Origin: Drosophila pseudoobscura
Lineage: Eukaryota > Arthropoda > Insecta > Diptera > Drosophilidae
DNA length: 64,000 nt
Assembly (NCBI RefSeq): GCF_009870125.1
Contig: NC_046679.1
Span: forward strand, 11,904,001 to 11,968,000
Reading direction: 5' to 3'
A model generated the notes under the pieces. That model saw nothing but the letters and a program-made list of their open reading frames with translations. It did no database searches and was not told the origin of the DNA. Position numbers and translations under genes: made by a program. Below, one piece after another: positions 49,101 to 58,734 of this stretch (its first letter is position 1; each line of letters opens with the position of its first letter).

Positions 49101-52100
49101 CCGAACCAGCACCAAGAACTGACCTACATTTACCCATAAATTTAACTCCGTTCCGAACCGCAAAAAAAAAAAACAAGAACCAAGTGCGATAATACTCTCA
49201 CTCATCGCCCTCTATCAGTCATGTACATATATACATATGTATGTATGTATATTATATATAGTCGAACCATACATCAGCGTGTTTGCTCACACCAGACGAT
49301 AATTTGCATAAGTATGCCTTTTTGTTTGTCTCTTGCTTCATTCTCGGCTGCCCTGCTATTGGTGTTGTTTATTGGCTTTCAAAGGAAATTAAAAATTTAA
49401 ACAAATTCAAGCGGTCAATGTGCCGCCCCGAATGAGCAGAACATATAGTTCGGCACTCACTGTGGCTCTGTTAAAGGCACATAGTTCGATGGTTTTCTGT
49501 TCAAATAAACACTTTTAATTCCAAGTAATTTCATGATAGTATTTTTGAAGATTTACTTGGAAGTTTTATTCCACAAAAGACGTTTCTTGGTACATTTTTG
49601 GTTTCCCATTCCAATACCACACATAAGTAGCATTATCCTTTCTTGTGTCACTTCCGCTCCTTTCCAAAGCTGTCTTGAGACCCTGACACATCCATGCATC
49701 CTCCCATCATTCCGCACAGCCTGGCCCACAATGGCACAAAGTGCAAGCCTTGAACAAAAGGCCTTTCATCAGCTCACCTTTGCAGAGGAAACAATCTGCT
49801 GGGCTGGGAATTATGCCTCTTATGTCTGCCTGAGCTCGCGCTGATTAAGGCGGCGCTTTCGTCATCTGGAGGTATTCAGAGCTCTGACCCAGACATCCAT
49901 TAATTATGATGATGATGATGATCATCATTATCTGTAACTGGTCGCGCCAGACGGTGCAAATATCAGCTGAGCGCTAATTCGTGTTTTGGTTTGTGGCGTA
50001 TACGTTTTCTTGCCTTTTTCTGTCTTTGGTTTTTGTTTTGTTTTTTTTTTTGCAATTTCAAACGAATTTTGTATTCGTAATCGCAGAGTTGCCGCCTCTA
50101 CATATCGTTGTGTGGCAAGCTTGAATTTTTGCCGCACTTGATGTGGAGAATACCTGTTGCCAGGCAGCCAGACGGTACACACTTTCGCTCCCTTATCGTC
50201 CATCGTGCCGTTGTGCTGTCGATTTCAATGTCAACGGTGTCGTTCTCAAGTTTTTTATTATTTCACCAGCCCACCGATGACGTAGCCAGCGATAACGGGA
50301 AATTGGTGTTTATGGGGGCTCACTCGGGCATGGTACGCGACTCGTAGCTCGTTTATTGTCTTAAATGGAATTCTCACACCGCACAAGCCCTCTAATCAGA
50401 ACAACTAAAACCGCACCGAACGAAATTGTATTAAATTGACCGAAACTTGACGCAAGTCCACGCACTTCACGCATGGGCTTCCCTTTCAAAATGATTCAGA
50501 TAAGCTTTGTTTAGATCAACTTTCATGTTTGGCTCGAGTGTTTAGTTTCTAGACTTTTATAAACACAGACTGACGAGCGAGCCTTCTCTTTGGGACATGG
50601 GGAATATGCATGATAAACTTACAGATAGGATGTAGGGAATACATTAACTAGAGCTACACAATTTACTGAATAGACTCTTCAAGCACCATTAGATCGGTCT
50701 AGAGCAATGGAAGTAGTAAAGTAATCAAATGAAGTCCCACACAGGCCATCAATAAAAGCATATTAGTTGGTTAGTTCTCATCGAGCACGTCACCCTAACG
50801 TGGCTATTTCTAGCCATTCCAAGCCACAATGCTGAAACCATAGATACTACTGTTTTATCAGAATTAGCACCTTACCAAGTCAGCATGAATGAACATAAAA
50901 ATACTGCTTGTCATCCCAACCTGGGATAATCCAATGATTCTCTATCATTCGGTAAAACCCCCAAGAATGATGGATACAATCTATATTTAAGACCAAAGAA
51001 AGTTGAGGAAATACCATGTTCGCCGGGAAAAAATTAATTTATTTGCCCCTCAAGGCAAAAGAAATAAGACAAGTGGTCTCGGACTTTTAAAAGTTTTATA
51101 ATAGATCGAACAGCAGTAAATTAAAGGTGAACGATGTCTCAGTGGCAAAAACTTACGATAAACTTTGACATTTTCACAATACCTTTGTCCGGTCACGATT
51201 TTGGTGTTCGCATAATTACATTTAATGCACGAGTAATTATTCCCTAATGTGCATATCAGCAGGTACATCCGAGTACATCCGTAAAAATTCCTTAAACCTG
51301 TCATAAGCCAGCGTAATGCATATGTTTGGAAGCCAATTGGCACGTTTTTTAATTGGCGATGACCTAGTCAGGGGGTTTGAGGAACGCCCCCAACATAATC
51401 GCGTAATATTGTATGGCTCGCAGGCTTTTTCGAAAATAGACGCAGCAATTACAAAGCAAACTTTCAAAACCATCGCATCATCGTGCGTGTGAATCGAGGC
51501 CAGCTCAGCTCTGAGTCATTTCGAGTAAAACCCCAAACCCCCTCCCCGCACAATGCATTTGAATACCGGTTCGCGAATCGCGATCGGCATGGACAGAGCC
51601 AGAGCCAGAGCTAGAATTCGACTTTGAACTTGAAATCGGGCTGGTGCCTGGGCGAGCGCTAATCTCCCCCATTCACCACCCAGCTTCTGAACATGGCAAG
51701 GTCACACCGAGACGAGAGACAGCGGCAGGGCTCACGACAGTCAGATTGTCTATCCGGAGGAATGGCGCGTGCTCAGGCGATGGGCGAATGATAAGCAGCA
51801 GCAAACTTTTCCACCATTTCAGCGAGCGCCAGAGTGATAGCCAGAGCCTCAGAGCAGATCATTGTGCACTAATTAATTGTCGGGTGATCTTTTCAAATTC
51901 GAATTCTGCAAATCATAGGGTTGAGGGACATCTTTTGCTAGTTTTAATGTACATATTCATCTCCTTCAGGGTCTGGCTTTCACACACGAGGAACGCCAGC
52001 AGTTGGGCATCCATGGCCTTCTGCCGTACGTGGTGCGCGACGATGAGGAGCAGGTCAAGCACAGCCGCATCCTGCTTGACCGATTGGAGAACGACTTGGA

Positions 52101-53634
52101 CAAGTACATGTACCTGATCAGCCTGTCGGAGAGCAACGAGCGTCTGTTCTACAAGGTGCTCAGCTCGGACATCGCCCACATGATGCCGCTGGTGTACACC
52201 CCAACGGTGGGCCTGGCCTGCCAGAAGTACAGCCTGATCTACCAGCACGCCAAGGGCATGTACATTTCGATCAAGGACAAGGGCCACGTCTACGAGGTGC
52301 TCAAGAACTGGCCCGAGACAGATGTGCGCGCCATTGTGGTGACCGACGGCGAGCGTATCCTGGGTCTGGGCGATCTCGGCGCCAATGGCATGGGCATTCC
52401 CGTGGGCAAGCTGTCCCTTTACACGGCTCTGGCCGGTATCAAGCCATCGCAATGCCTGCCCATTACCTTGGATGTGGGCACGAACACTGAAAGCATCCTG
52501 GAGGACCCCCTGTATGTGGGTCTGCGCCAGAAGCGTCCCACCGGCGCCCTCTACGACGAGTTCATCGAAGAGTTCATGAAGGGATGTGTGCGTCGCTTTG
52601 GCCAGAACTGCCTCATCCAGTTCGAGGACTTTGCCAACGCCAATGCTTTCCGACTGCTGTCCAAGTACCGTGACTCGTACTGCACCTTCAACGATGACAT
52701 TCAGGGCACCGCCTCGGTGGCCGTGGCCGGTCTGTTGGCCTCGCTGAAGATCAAGAAGACCACGCTGAAGGACAATGTGCTCCTGTTCTTGGGAGCTGGC
52801 GAGGCCGCTCTCGGCATTGCCACGCTCTGCACCATGGCGATGAAGGCCGAAGGACTCACTGATGATGAGGCCAAGGCTCGTATCTGGATGGTGGACAGGT
52901 AACAAACATACTCTATTCCACATCCACATTAAAAGCTAACTGGCTAACGTATTTCTAGCCGTGGCGTCATTGTCCGTGACCGCCCAAAGGGTGGCCTCAC
53001 CGAGCACAAGCTGCAATTTGCCCAGACTCACGTTCCGATCGATACCCTGGAAGAGGCTGTGCGTCGCGTGCGTCCCAATGTGCTGATTGGCGCTGCCGCC
53101 CAAGGTGGAGCCTTCACCAAGGAGATCCTGGAGAAGATGGCCGAGATCAACGAGACCCCCATCATCTTCGCCCTGTCGAACCCCACCAGCAAGGCCGAGT
53201 GCACCGCCGAGGAGGCGTACACACACACCCAGGGCAAGTGCATATTTGCATCTGGATCCCCGTTCGCCCCAGTGACGTACAACGGCCGCAAGTTCTATCC
53301 TGGCCAGGGCAACAACTCGTACATCTTTCCGGGCGTGGCTCTCGGTGTCCTGTGCGCCGGCATGCTGACCATTCCCGAAGAGGTGTTCCTGGTCTCGGCC
53401 GAGCGCCTTGCCGAGCTGGTCTCCAAGGATGATCTGAACAGGGGCAGCCTGTACCCACCCCTCACCTCGATTGTCAACTGCTCGATAGCCATTGCCGAGA
53501 AGATTGTGGAATACGCCTACAAGAACGGACTGGCCACCGTTTATCCCGAGCCCGCCAACAAGGTGGCCTTCATCAAGGCACAAATGTACGATCTGGACTA
53601 CCCGCGGGCCGTGCCTGCCACCTACCACTTGTAA
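43048..53634 (+). CDS. Men: NADP-dependent malic enzyme with alternative N termini
   Basis: Malic enzyme oxidatively decarboxylates L-malate to pyruvate and CO2, producing NADPH. Alternative first coding exons 43048-43109 or 46421-46488 join exon 46822-47632, then 51970-52898 and 52959-53634. Predicted lengths are 825 and 827 residues, or 577 from the internal ATG at 47504. In 577-residue numbering the catalytic set is complete: Tyr119 ([11 protein letters not shown]), Arg172 ([11 protein letters not shown]), Lys190 ([12 protein letters not shown]), metal ligands Glu262, Asp263 and Asp286 ([13 protein letters not shown]), and dinucleotide loop GAGEAA at 318-323. All lie at a constant +7 offset from the human enzyme positions. 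After the beta-B strand, VDSRG (Ser-Arg) resembles NADP-using forms. Codon use is strongly GC3-rich, typical of a highly expressed Drosophila gene. A poly(A) signal lies at 54004. Confidence 0.93.
43176..44252. mobile_element. Near-complete DINE-1-like element with 14-bp terminal inverted repeats
   Basis: TTATACCCGATACT at 43176-43189 and its exact reverse complement at 44239-44252 bound 1,077 bp. Near the right end are the family hallmarks: a GGACAGAC-type microsatellite, CAATCGACTCGGCTATTGAT, AAGAATATATATACTTTATG and GGGTCGGAAACGATTC, as in Drosophila INE-1/DINE-1 repeats read in reverse. Internal copies of a module containing GATTCTGCGTTTTTAGTTTT and CAGATTTTCGTCCTTTGTGG occur at about 43391, 43570 and 43862. 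No coding capacity is seen, so it would be non-autonomous. Typical Helitrons lack terminal inverted repeats, so the class is uncertain. Confidence 0.75.
44053..44108. repeat. GGACAGAC/GGAC microsatellite inside the DINE-1-like element
   Basis: A run of GGACAGAC and GGAC units, characteristic of the CCGTCTGTCCGTC block that DINE-1 elements carry. Confidence 0.9.
46265..46297 (+). promoter_or_regulatory. Men: Initiator plus DPE-like pair for the downstream Men promoter
   Basis: TCAGTT is centred on A at 46265. A DPE-like AGTCAG starts at +28 (46292) and matches five of six consensus positions. This is a plausible TATA-less core promoter 156 bp upstream of the ATG at 46421. A second TCAGTG at 46294 is an alternative. 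Confidence 0.35.
46421..46488 (+). CDS. Men: Men alternative first exon: mitochondrial presequence-type start
   Basis: The ATG at 46421 begins [14 protein letters not shown] and continues with GTFGRRLKL. It has five basic residues, no acidic ones and many Ser/Leu/Tyr, the composition of a mitochondrial presequence. RRY-SA fits the R-3 type processing site (Arg-X-Tyr, cut, Ser/Ala). A GTGAGT donor at 46489 leaves CT, completed to CTC (Leu) by the C at 46822. The phase is identical to that of the 43048 exon, as expected for interchangeable first exons. Confidence 0.65.
46822..47632 (+). CDS. Men: Men common N-terminal exon with low-complexity linker and internal start
   Basis: The acceptor at 46821 follows a long CT-rich tract. 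The frame is open through 227 codons of Gln/Ser/Thr/Ala/Asn/His-rich sequence ([17 protein letters not shown], poly-Gln, TTTTTTT). It then reaches ATG 47504 ([17 protein letters not shown]), which begins a standard-length enzyme and supplies the [13 protein letters not shown] segment equivalent to the conserved RDPRxNKG region. The exon ends in AAG with a GTGAGT donor at 47633, phase 0. The linker is not part of the conserved catalytic fold. The ATG at 47504 has context GACGACATGAG, a modest start site. Confidence 0.8.
47633..51969 (+). other. Men: Men intron (4.3 kb)
   Basis: No coding exon recognised. It contains poly-T at about 48139-48150, TACATA-type repeats at about 49221-49258, and a GATGATGATG run with an adjoining ATCATCATTAT inverted copy at about 49908-49932. 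The 103- and 157-codon frames within it have no family motifs; the 157-codon frame (51644-52117) runs out of frame into the next exon. Confidence 0.7.
51970..52898 (+). CDS. Men: Men catalytic exon (substrate site and metal ligands)
   Basis: The acceptor CTCCTTCAG ends at 51969 and the exon reads [19 protein letters not shown] from its first codon. It carries [33 protein letters not shown] and the malic enzyme signature [15 protein letters not shown], plus the GAGEAALG nucleotide loop. It ends in WMVD plus two bases of a Ser codon at a GTAACA donor (52899). Confidence 0.95.
52959..53634 (+). CDS. Men: Men C-terminal exon (NADP domain) and stop
   Basis: A 60-bp intron ends in TTTCTAG at 52958. 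The exon completes VDSRGVIV and contains [26 protein letters not shown] and [13 protein letters not shown]. It ends [11 protein letters not shown] with TAA at 53632-53634. Confidence 0.95.
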
Positions 53635-54015
53635 ATGGAAGTACCCCTAGATCTAGCTGTGGCATGGCAGCGTACTTTCCATTCCACTGCGAGCAGTCGC
53701 CGAACACGTGCATCCCCAGATATTAAACCGGCACGAGCAGAAACCATGTTATTTATTATATAAAATCTCACATCTGTCTAACACATAGCAAAATTGTACC
53801 ACGCCTATCCACATCTGTATGTATTTACTCGCCCCACGGGCTCCTAAAGCTCCTGGCCAGACCCTACTTTGAGAACTGCGTTTACCAACTCCACAAACAA
53901 TTTTTTATGATGTCGATTTTATGTAAATGGGCTATTGATCTACTAGATATGTAAACAAATTCTATGTAATCTTGAAAAACACAAACTAGGCTAAGTACCT
54001 ACAAATAAAATACAA
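53635..54015 (+). other. Men: Men 3'UTR and poly(A) signal
   Basis: AT-rich sequence after the TAA. AATAAA at 54004-54009 is the likely cleavage signal, giving a 3'UTR of about 390 bases. Confidence 0.6.
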
Positions 54016-55651
54016 CAAAAAAAATGAAATCCATCTAGTATAGTATTAGGATTTTACTGTTTCTAATTATTGTAAATATTACAAAAAGCCGGATTACTCT
54101 CAAAGCGACTGCAATAGCTATAGCTGATAAAACTAGCCAGTAAGTCTTCTGGGGAAAGTTCTTTTTTGAAACTCTGTAGCCGCAGATCACATTCTCCTTT
54201 TGCTATATGTCCTTCCGGACGGGAAGGGGACGGGACGCCACCTTCGTCCCAACTTTTGTTATCAAGTACGACTGTTAATCTTATGTCGGATCTGATTAGC
54301 ATCGCAAAACAATGACAATCTTGCGACTGGTGACCCTGACGCTCACACCAACATGAGCCACTCGAGTGCACGACCTTGCAATGCTATAGGCATAAGCACT
54401 TAAATGTAGTCTTGGTGTATTGCATGTGCTTCAACTTACTTTTCTACCTGATCGATAAACATGGGTCTTCCCGTCAAACCGAGCTCCCCAGCTTCTAAAG
54501 CTCGCCTTTATAATGATTGCTTCTGCTGTTTTTTATAACCGATACTCAAAATGAGTATAGGGGTGTATTAACGTCCAGCAGGAAGCATTTCCGACCCCAA
54601 AGCCGAGTCGATTGAGCAATGTATGTTTGTCTGTCCGTCCCTATTAGCGCCTAGTACTCAGAGACTATAACAGCTAGAGCAACGACGTTTTGTGTGTAGA
54701 CTTCTATTATATTTAAAGGATCTCAGAGACTATTCGAGCTATAGCAACCAAATTTGATATCCATAATCCTGTTAAATCTCACTGCTAAAATTCGGTGTCA
54801 CCCCCTTCCGCCCCACCATCATAGAGAATGACCATATCTACCAGGCCCCAGTGAATGCAGGAACTAGTCAGTCTCTGTTGTAAAGCTATCTTAATGAAAT
54901 TTTGATTTTCCATGTAATTCTTACAGAGACCATGAATGGAGGAATCTGTATATATGTACATATACAGAAAACAAATCAAATGCATAAATAAGTCTGAAAC
55001 ATTTCAATCTGAGAAAGACTATTATTAATTACATTTCAACGAATCTTGGAAAACAGAATTTCGATTAACAAAAATTTAATAGGGTATATATATAAATGTA
55101 CATTCTCATACACTCTTACGTTTATTACGTACATACTTACGTTATGCTTTAATTTTTTGTTGGCCTTTTTAGCTTAAACCTTATTTGAGACACAATGCAA
55201 TAAAAGGGGAGTACCTAAAACTAGCCAATCTTGCAGAAAATTGATTGTTTTATTGGATACAATTATTTGGTCAGGGCTGAAGGTTTTAGCTAGCTAGTAA
55301 TATCAAATCGAATATCAAAATCGAGGAATATTATTTCCGAGTATTGACAGAAGACGATTAACCCGTTGTCGACCAGTGGGTATTAAAACGCACTTCACGA
55401 AACTAATGAATCTCAAGTGAAAGATATCGTTGGGTTTATTTTAAGTAAAGAAGAATATTATAATTCTACAAGAAGAATTTACAAGTAGTGCTATTTGCCG
55501 CCGTTTCACACAAGTTGTTCACCTGTTTAAATGAAGGGGGCTAAGAGGGCTAAGTGTGTTTTTTTATCGGTCAGACCGTATATTTTATCGAACTGATTTT
55601 CTCGTAAAATGCACTTTAAAAGTGCACTTTCTAAACCATAAAACGGCTAAA
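54016..55651. other. Men-Vezl intergenic region
   Basis: AT-rich spacer containing a DINE-1-like fragment (54534-54820) and no gene that I can recognise. The Vezl promoter must lie at its right end. An imperfect palindrome GCACTTTAAAAGTGC lies at 55611-55625, about 30 bp upstream of the Vezl ATG. Confidence 0.6.
54534..54820. mobile_element. Truncated DINE-1-like fragment
   Basis: It begins CCGATACTCAAAATGAGTAT and continues through GCATTTCCGACCCCAAAGCC, GAGTCGATTGAGC and a TGTCTGTCCGTCC block. Two CTCAGAGACTAT modules with AGAGCAACG and TATAGCAACCAAATTTG follow. It lies in opposite orientation to the copy at 43176-44252 and is shorter, with many changes. Confidence 0.7.
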
Positions 55652-57699
55652 ATGCAAGAGCTCAAGGTACGTAGATGTGTATAGGACAACTGTAGTGCTA
55701 TTGATTACTGATAAACGTTGTTTTAATTCGCTTTCAGCAACGTTTTGAGCGTCGCCAGCTAGTGGATGAACTAAAGCAGAAACAGGTGAGTGCCGTGCAG
55801 AAAACACATGCTATTTATAAATTGTCTAACGCACTGCGTAACACACAGGTAATACAGGATGGCCTGCTGCAAAAGATACTCTACTCGAAGCGCCTGCTCG
55901 TTGACCACGTCGAGGCGCTCGAGCAATGCATGCAGGACCTGCAGTCCTCTGCGGCCTCCCGTCCCGGCCGGCGACTGCTGACCACACGAAATGCCTGCTT
56001 GCTGCTGGGCGGCACACTTCTGGAGCACTTTGTCACACCGCGTAGGCTGCGGTTCACCATGCTTCCCACGATCCTGGTGACCGGCACCTTTACAGCCCTC
56101 TTTGCCGTGAAGAGCGTCTTTGTGTGCCGCAACAAGATTGTGGAGCGCAAGCTGGAGCAGCTCGTGCGGACCATTGATGAGTTTGGGAATTGCATCAGGC
56201 GCAACATGACGTACTTTCAGGAGATTATCATCATGAAGCAGGCGGAACTAATTGAGTAAGGCCATTGACAAAAAATGATTGAATGGCTTGCTTATTTATT
56301 TTCATGCACAGATCGCGACAGATCGAGCGAGCCTGGGATTGCATAACGGCGGCCAAAGAGGTAACCGAGATACTCTACGACGCCACGCGCAAGCTGGAGA
56401 CGGACTACCCCCTACCCACCAAATACGGCTCATACTATGCGCCCATGGAGGAGCTGCGAGAGTGCGAGTACTTTAAAAACAATGTGACGGACTACAGTCC
56501 GAAGCACATAAAGGTACAGTGGTTTATTTCCCACAGTGTTTTCAGTCTTGGTAATCCCACATTCTATGCAGGATTTCCACAACATCTTTGCCTATGTGCA
56601 GTCGCAATATCTGCTCCGCCTGGCGCTGACCATCACGACGCGGCCGTCGATCTCCCAGCTAAGCGAGGAATTGGTGAAAATCGATTGTCTTGTGCGGCAA
56701 TTAGTCCATGAGGAGGAGCAGCACTTCGGCAACCTGGCCGTTGCCATGCAGAACAGGAAACAAATGGAGCTGGCAGAGTTGCATGCGGCCAAGGCACAGC
56801 AGCAGCAAAGCGGCCCGATTGCTGTACTGCAGCACTCCTCGCTGAAGCTCAGTGCCTGCATGGTGGCCGTGGCCGGCGAGTGCCAGGCCCTGGATATTAC
56901 TCTGCAGCAGCTGACGGCCACGGAGGCGGCTCACAAGAATAATGCCAAAGAACTTGTGGCCGTGGCCAGCAACATGCGCGGGATCGAGAATGCGCTGGCC
57001 GTATGCTGTGATGATTTCCAACGCCTGATGCTGATCTACAACAAGTTTTTGCACAGCAAGCTGGATCTTGAGGAAGACCTGCCCAAGGCAAACAGCTCTA
57101 CCAAGGCGGACGATGAGTTTCCCGACAGTATTTTGCGCGTTGAGTTCTCACAGAACGTGGGCGAGACGCAGCAGAAGGATGACTTCTACGCCTACATGTA
57201 CGACGAGAACGAGGCTGAGCAGTACGAGGCAGAACAGCAGGCGCCCTACCCCACGCCCGAGAAGGAACTGCTCAACTTCGAAAAGCGCATCACGAAGGGA
57301 AAGTTCAAGCCAGTGTTGAAGCAGCTCAAGGATCGCATCGATCCCATACGCCAAGTAATGTTGGAGAAGGAGCGCGAGGTTCTCGCCTCCAAGGGTATCA
57401 ACGTGGACGAGCTCTTCGGCCAAACCGAGCAGGTGGAACAACAACAGCAGCAGGCAGACAATCGTCTGACCGATGTATCTCAGACAGAACGCAGCTCCGG
57501 CACCGACTCCGAGTCGGACTCTGCCGACGAACGGGACCTCAAGCAGCGAAGCAAGCAGCACAAGGAGCGAGACAACTTTGCCGAGATGCGTCAGTTCCTG
57601 GCCCAGAAGCAGGCCATCAACCTGTTTAAGCTGAATGCCACCCAGTTGCCCCGTCCGCCAGCAGCGGTCGAGGAAGAACTTCTGGAGAGCGAGTGCTAG
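55652..57699 (+). CDS. Vezl: Vezatin-like protein
   Basis: There are four exons: 55652-55666 (MQELK), 55738-56255, 56312-56513 and 56572-57699. They join in frame to 620 residues. Vezatins are membrane proteins; fly and fungal members are needed for dynein-driven endosome transport, and vertebrate vezatin associates with adherens junctions and myosin VIIa. The N-terminal 80 residues are helical and basic. A pair of hydrophobic segments follows at about 91-104 (ACLLLGGTLLEHFV) and 113-135 (MLPTILVTGTFTALFAVKSV), the expected hairpin membrane anchor. Then come long helical and coiled-coil stretches, with motifs such as SEELVKIDCLVRQLVHEE. The C-terminal third is acidic and charged, with DDFYAYMYDENEAEQYE, SSGTDSESDSADERD and KQRSKQHKERDNFAEMRQF. 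All introns are 56-71 bp with GT-AG ends. The first exon is very short (15 coding bases). Confidence 0.85.
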
Positions 57700-57945
57700 A
57701 CAATGCGATTGTATAGACCCCATTACTGGCTACCTTTTACATTGCTCCCACTTCCGCACTATCTCCCACACATTCGGCACTATCTGTATAAGCTTTTATC
57801 TTTTATCTAACCATATTGTGAGATAAGCCGCGCGCCGAGCGACTCTACCCCTCCATCCTGCCGTTCAGTTTGTTCCTGTGTTTGCGTATTTAGCCCAATA
57901 CTTAAGTAATTGCTGTAAAAAGAAGACGCGCAAATAATAAACTTT
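57700..57945 (+). other. Vezl: Vezl 3'UTR with poly(A) signal
   Basis: AATAAA at 57936-57941 lies about 240 bases after the stop. Confidence 0.6.
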
Positions 57946-58734
57946 TGTAAGTAGATAAAAATCCGTGCTCCGCTGACCTTGTTTCGATTGTTCATTCAGG
58001 ATGCATCTCCAGAACGAACTTGAGTCACTACTAATACCTGGTACTCTGTAAATATTATTATTTATGTAACTTATACCATATATGTACTCCCGCAATCCGG
58101 CGACGAATTACCACCCGGCCATTATATCTCGCTCACTCCGCCAGAGGGCTCACACTGGAGGAGGTATTCTGCATTCAGGCTGTAATAAGGATTCCTTCTG
58201 GTATAAATTCTCAAGCTGGTGGATATTTTCTATGGAGTCGGATATAATATTCATATACGAGTATACCCTAAACTCTTTAAACACCTGGTTTAACGGTAGA
58301 TATCTTTTAGATTCACCTCTTAATTCATACTTTTTAAATAAATCGGATATGATGATGGGATGTTATGTATATTTGCTGCACTTCGAACAGTTCTTCATTT
58401 ATGAAAAACCCGTGGCTGCACCTCGTCCCCTAGCTGTAGTAAAGAACTTGATTTTACTTGAAAATGGTTTATTTAACGCTAGTTTTCGAAACTTAAGTAC
58501 AATACATACATCAATGGCAGCACTAGAAACTATAGGGGTGGTGGTGGGAGTTGGGAACAGCTCCACTGGGGGACTACATACATATGTACAGGATAGCACG
58601 ATAGCACACAAAGTCTTTTCGGTTTAGGTAGGGGCTTAAGTGGCAGAAACACTTTCGTGGACATCTTTGGCTCGAAATTCGTGCAGCTAACGCGGGTGCG
58701 ATCAACCTGATCCTGATCCTATCCGGGACTGGGC
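57946..58734. other. Convergent intergenic space plus the LRR gene's 3'UTR
   Basis: Between Vezl (+) and the LRR gene (-). A minus-strand AATAAA at 58473-58468 is a likely poly(A) signal for the LRR gene, giving a 3'UTR of about 265 bases. A plus-strand open frame of 181 codons (58082-58627) spans this gap but shows no known motif. Confidence 0.55.

Noticed and set aside
51913..52929. 338-codon minus-strand open frame
   Set aside because: It is the antisense shadow of the Men catalytic exon. Its length comes from GC3-rich codon use on the coding strand, and it has no recognisable motif.
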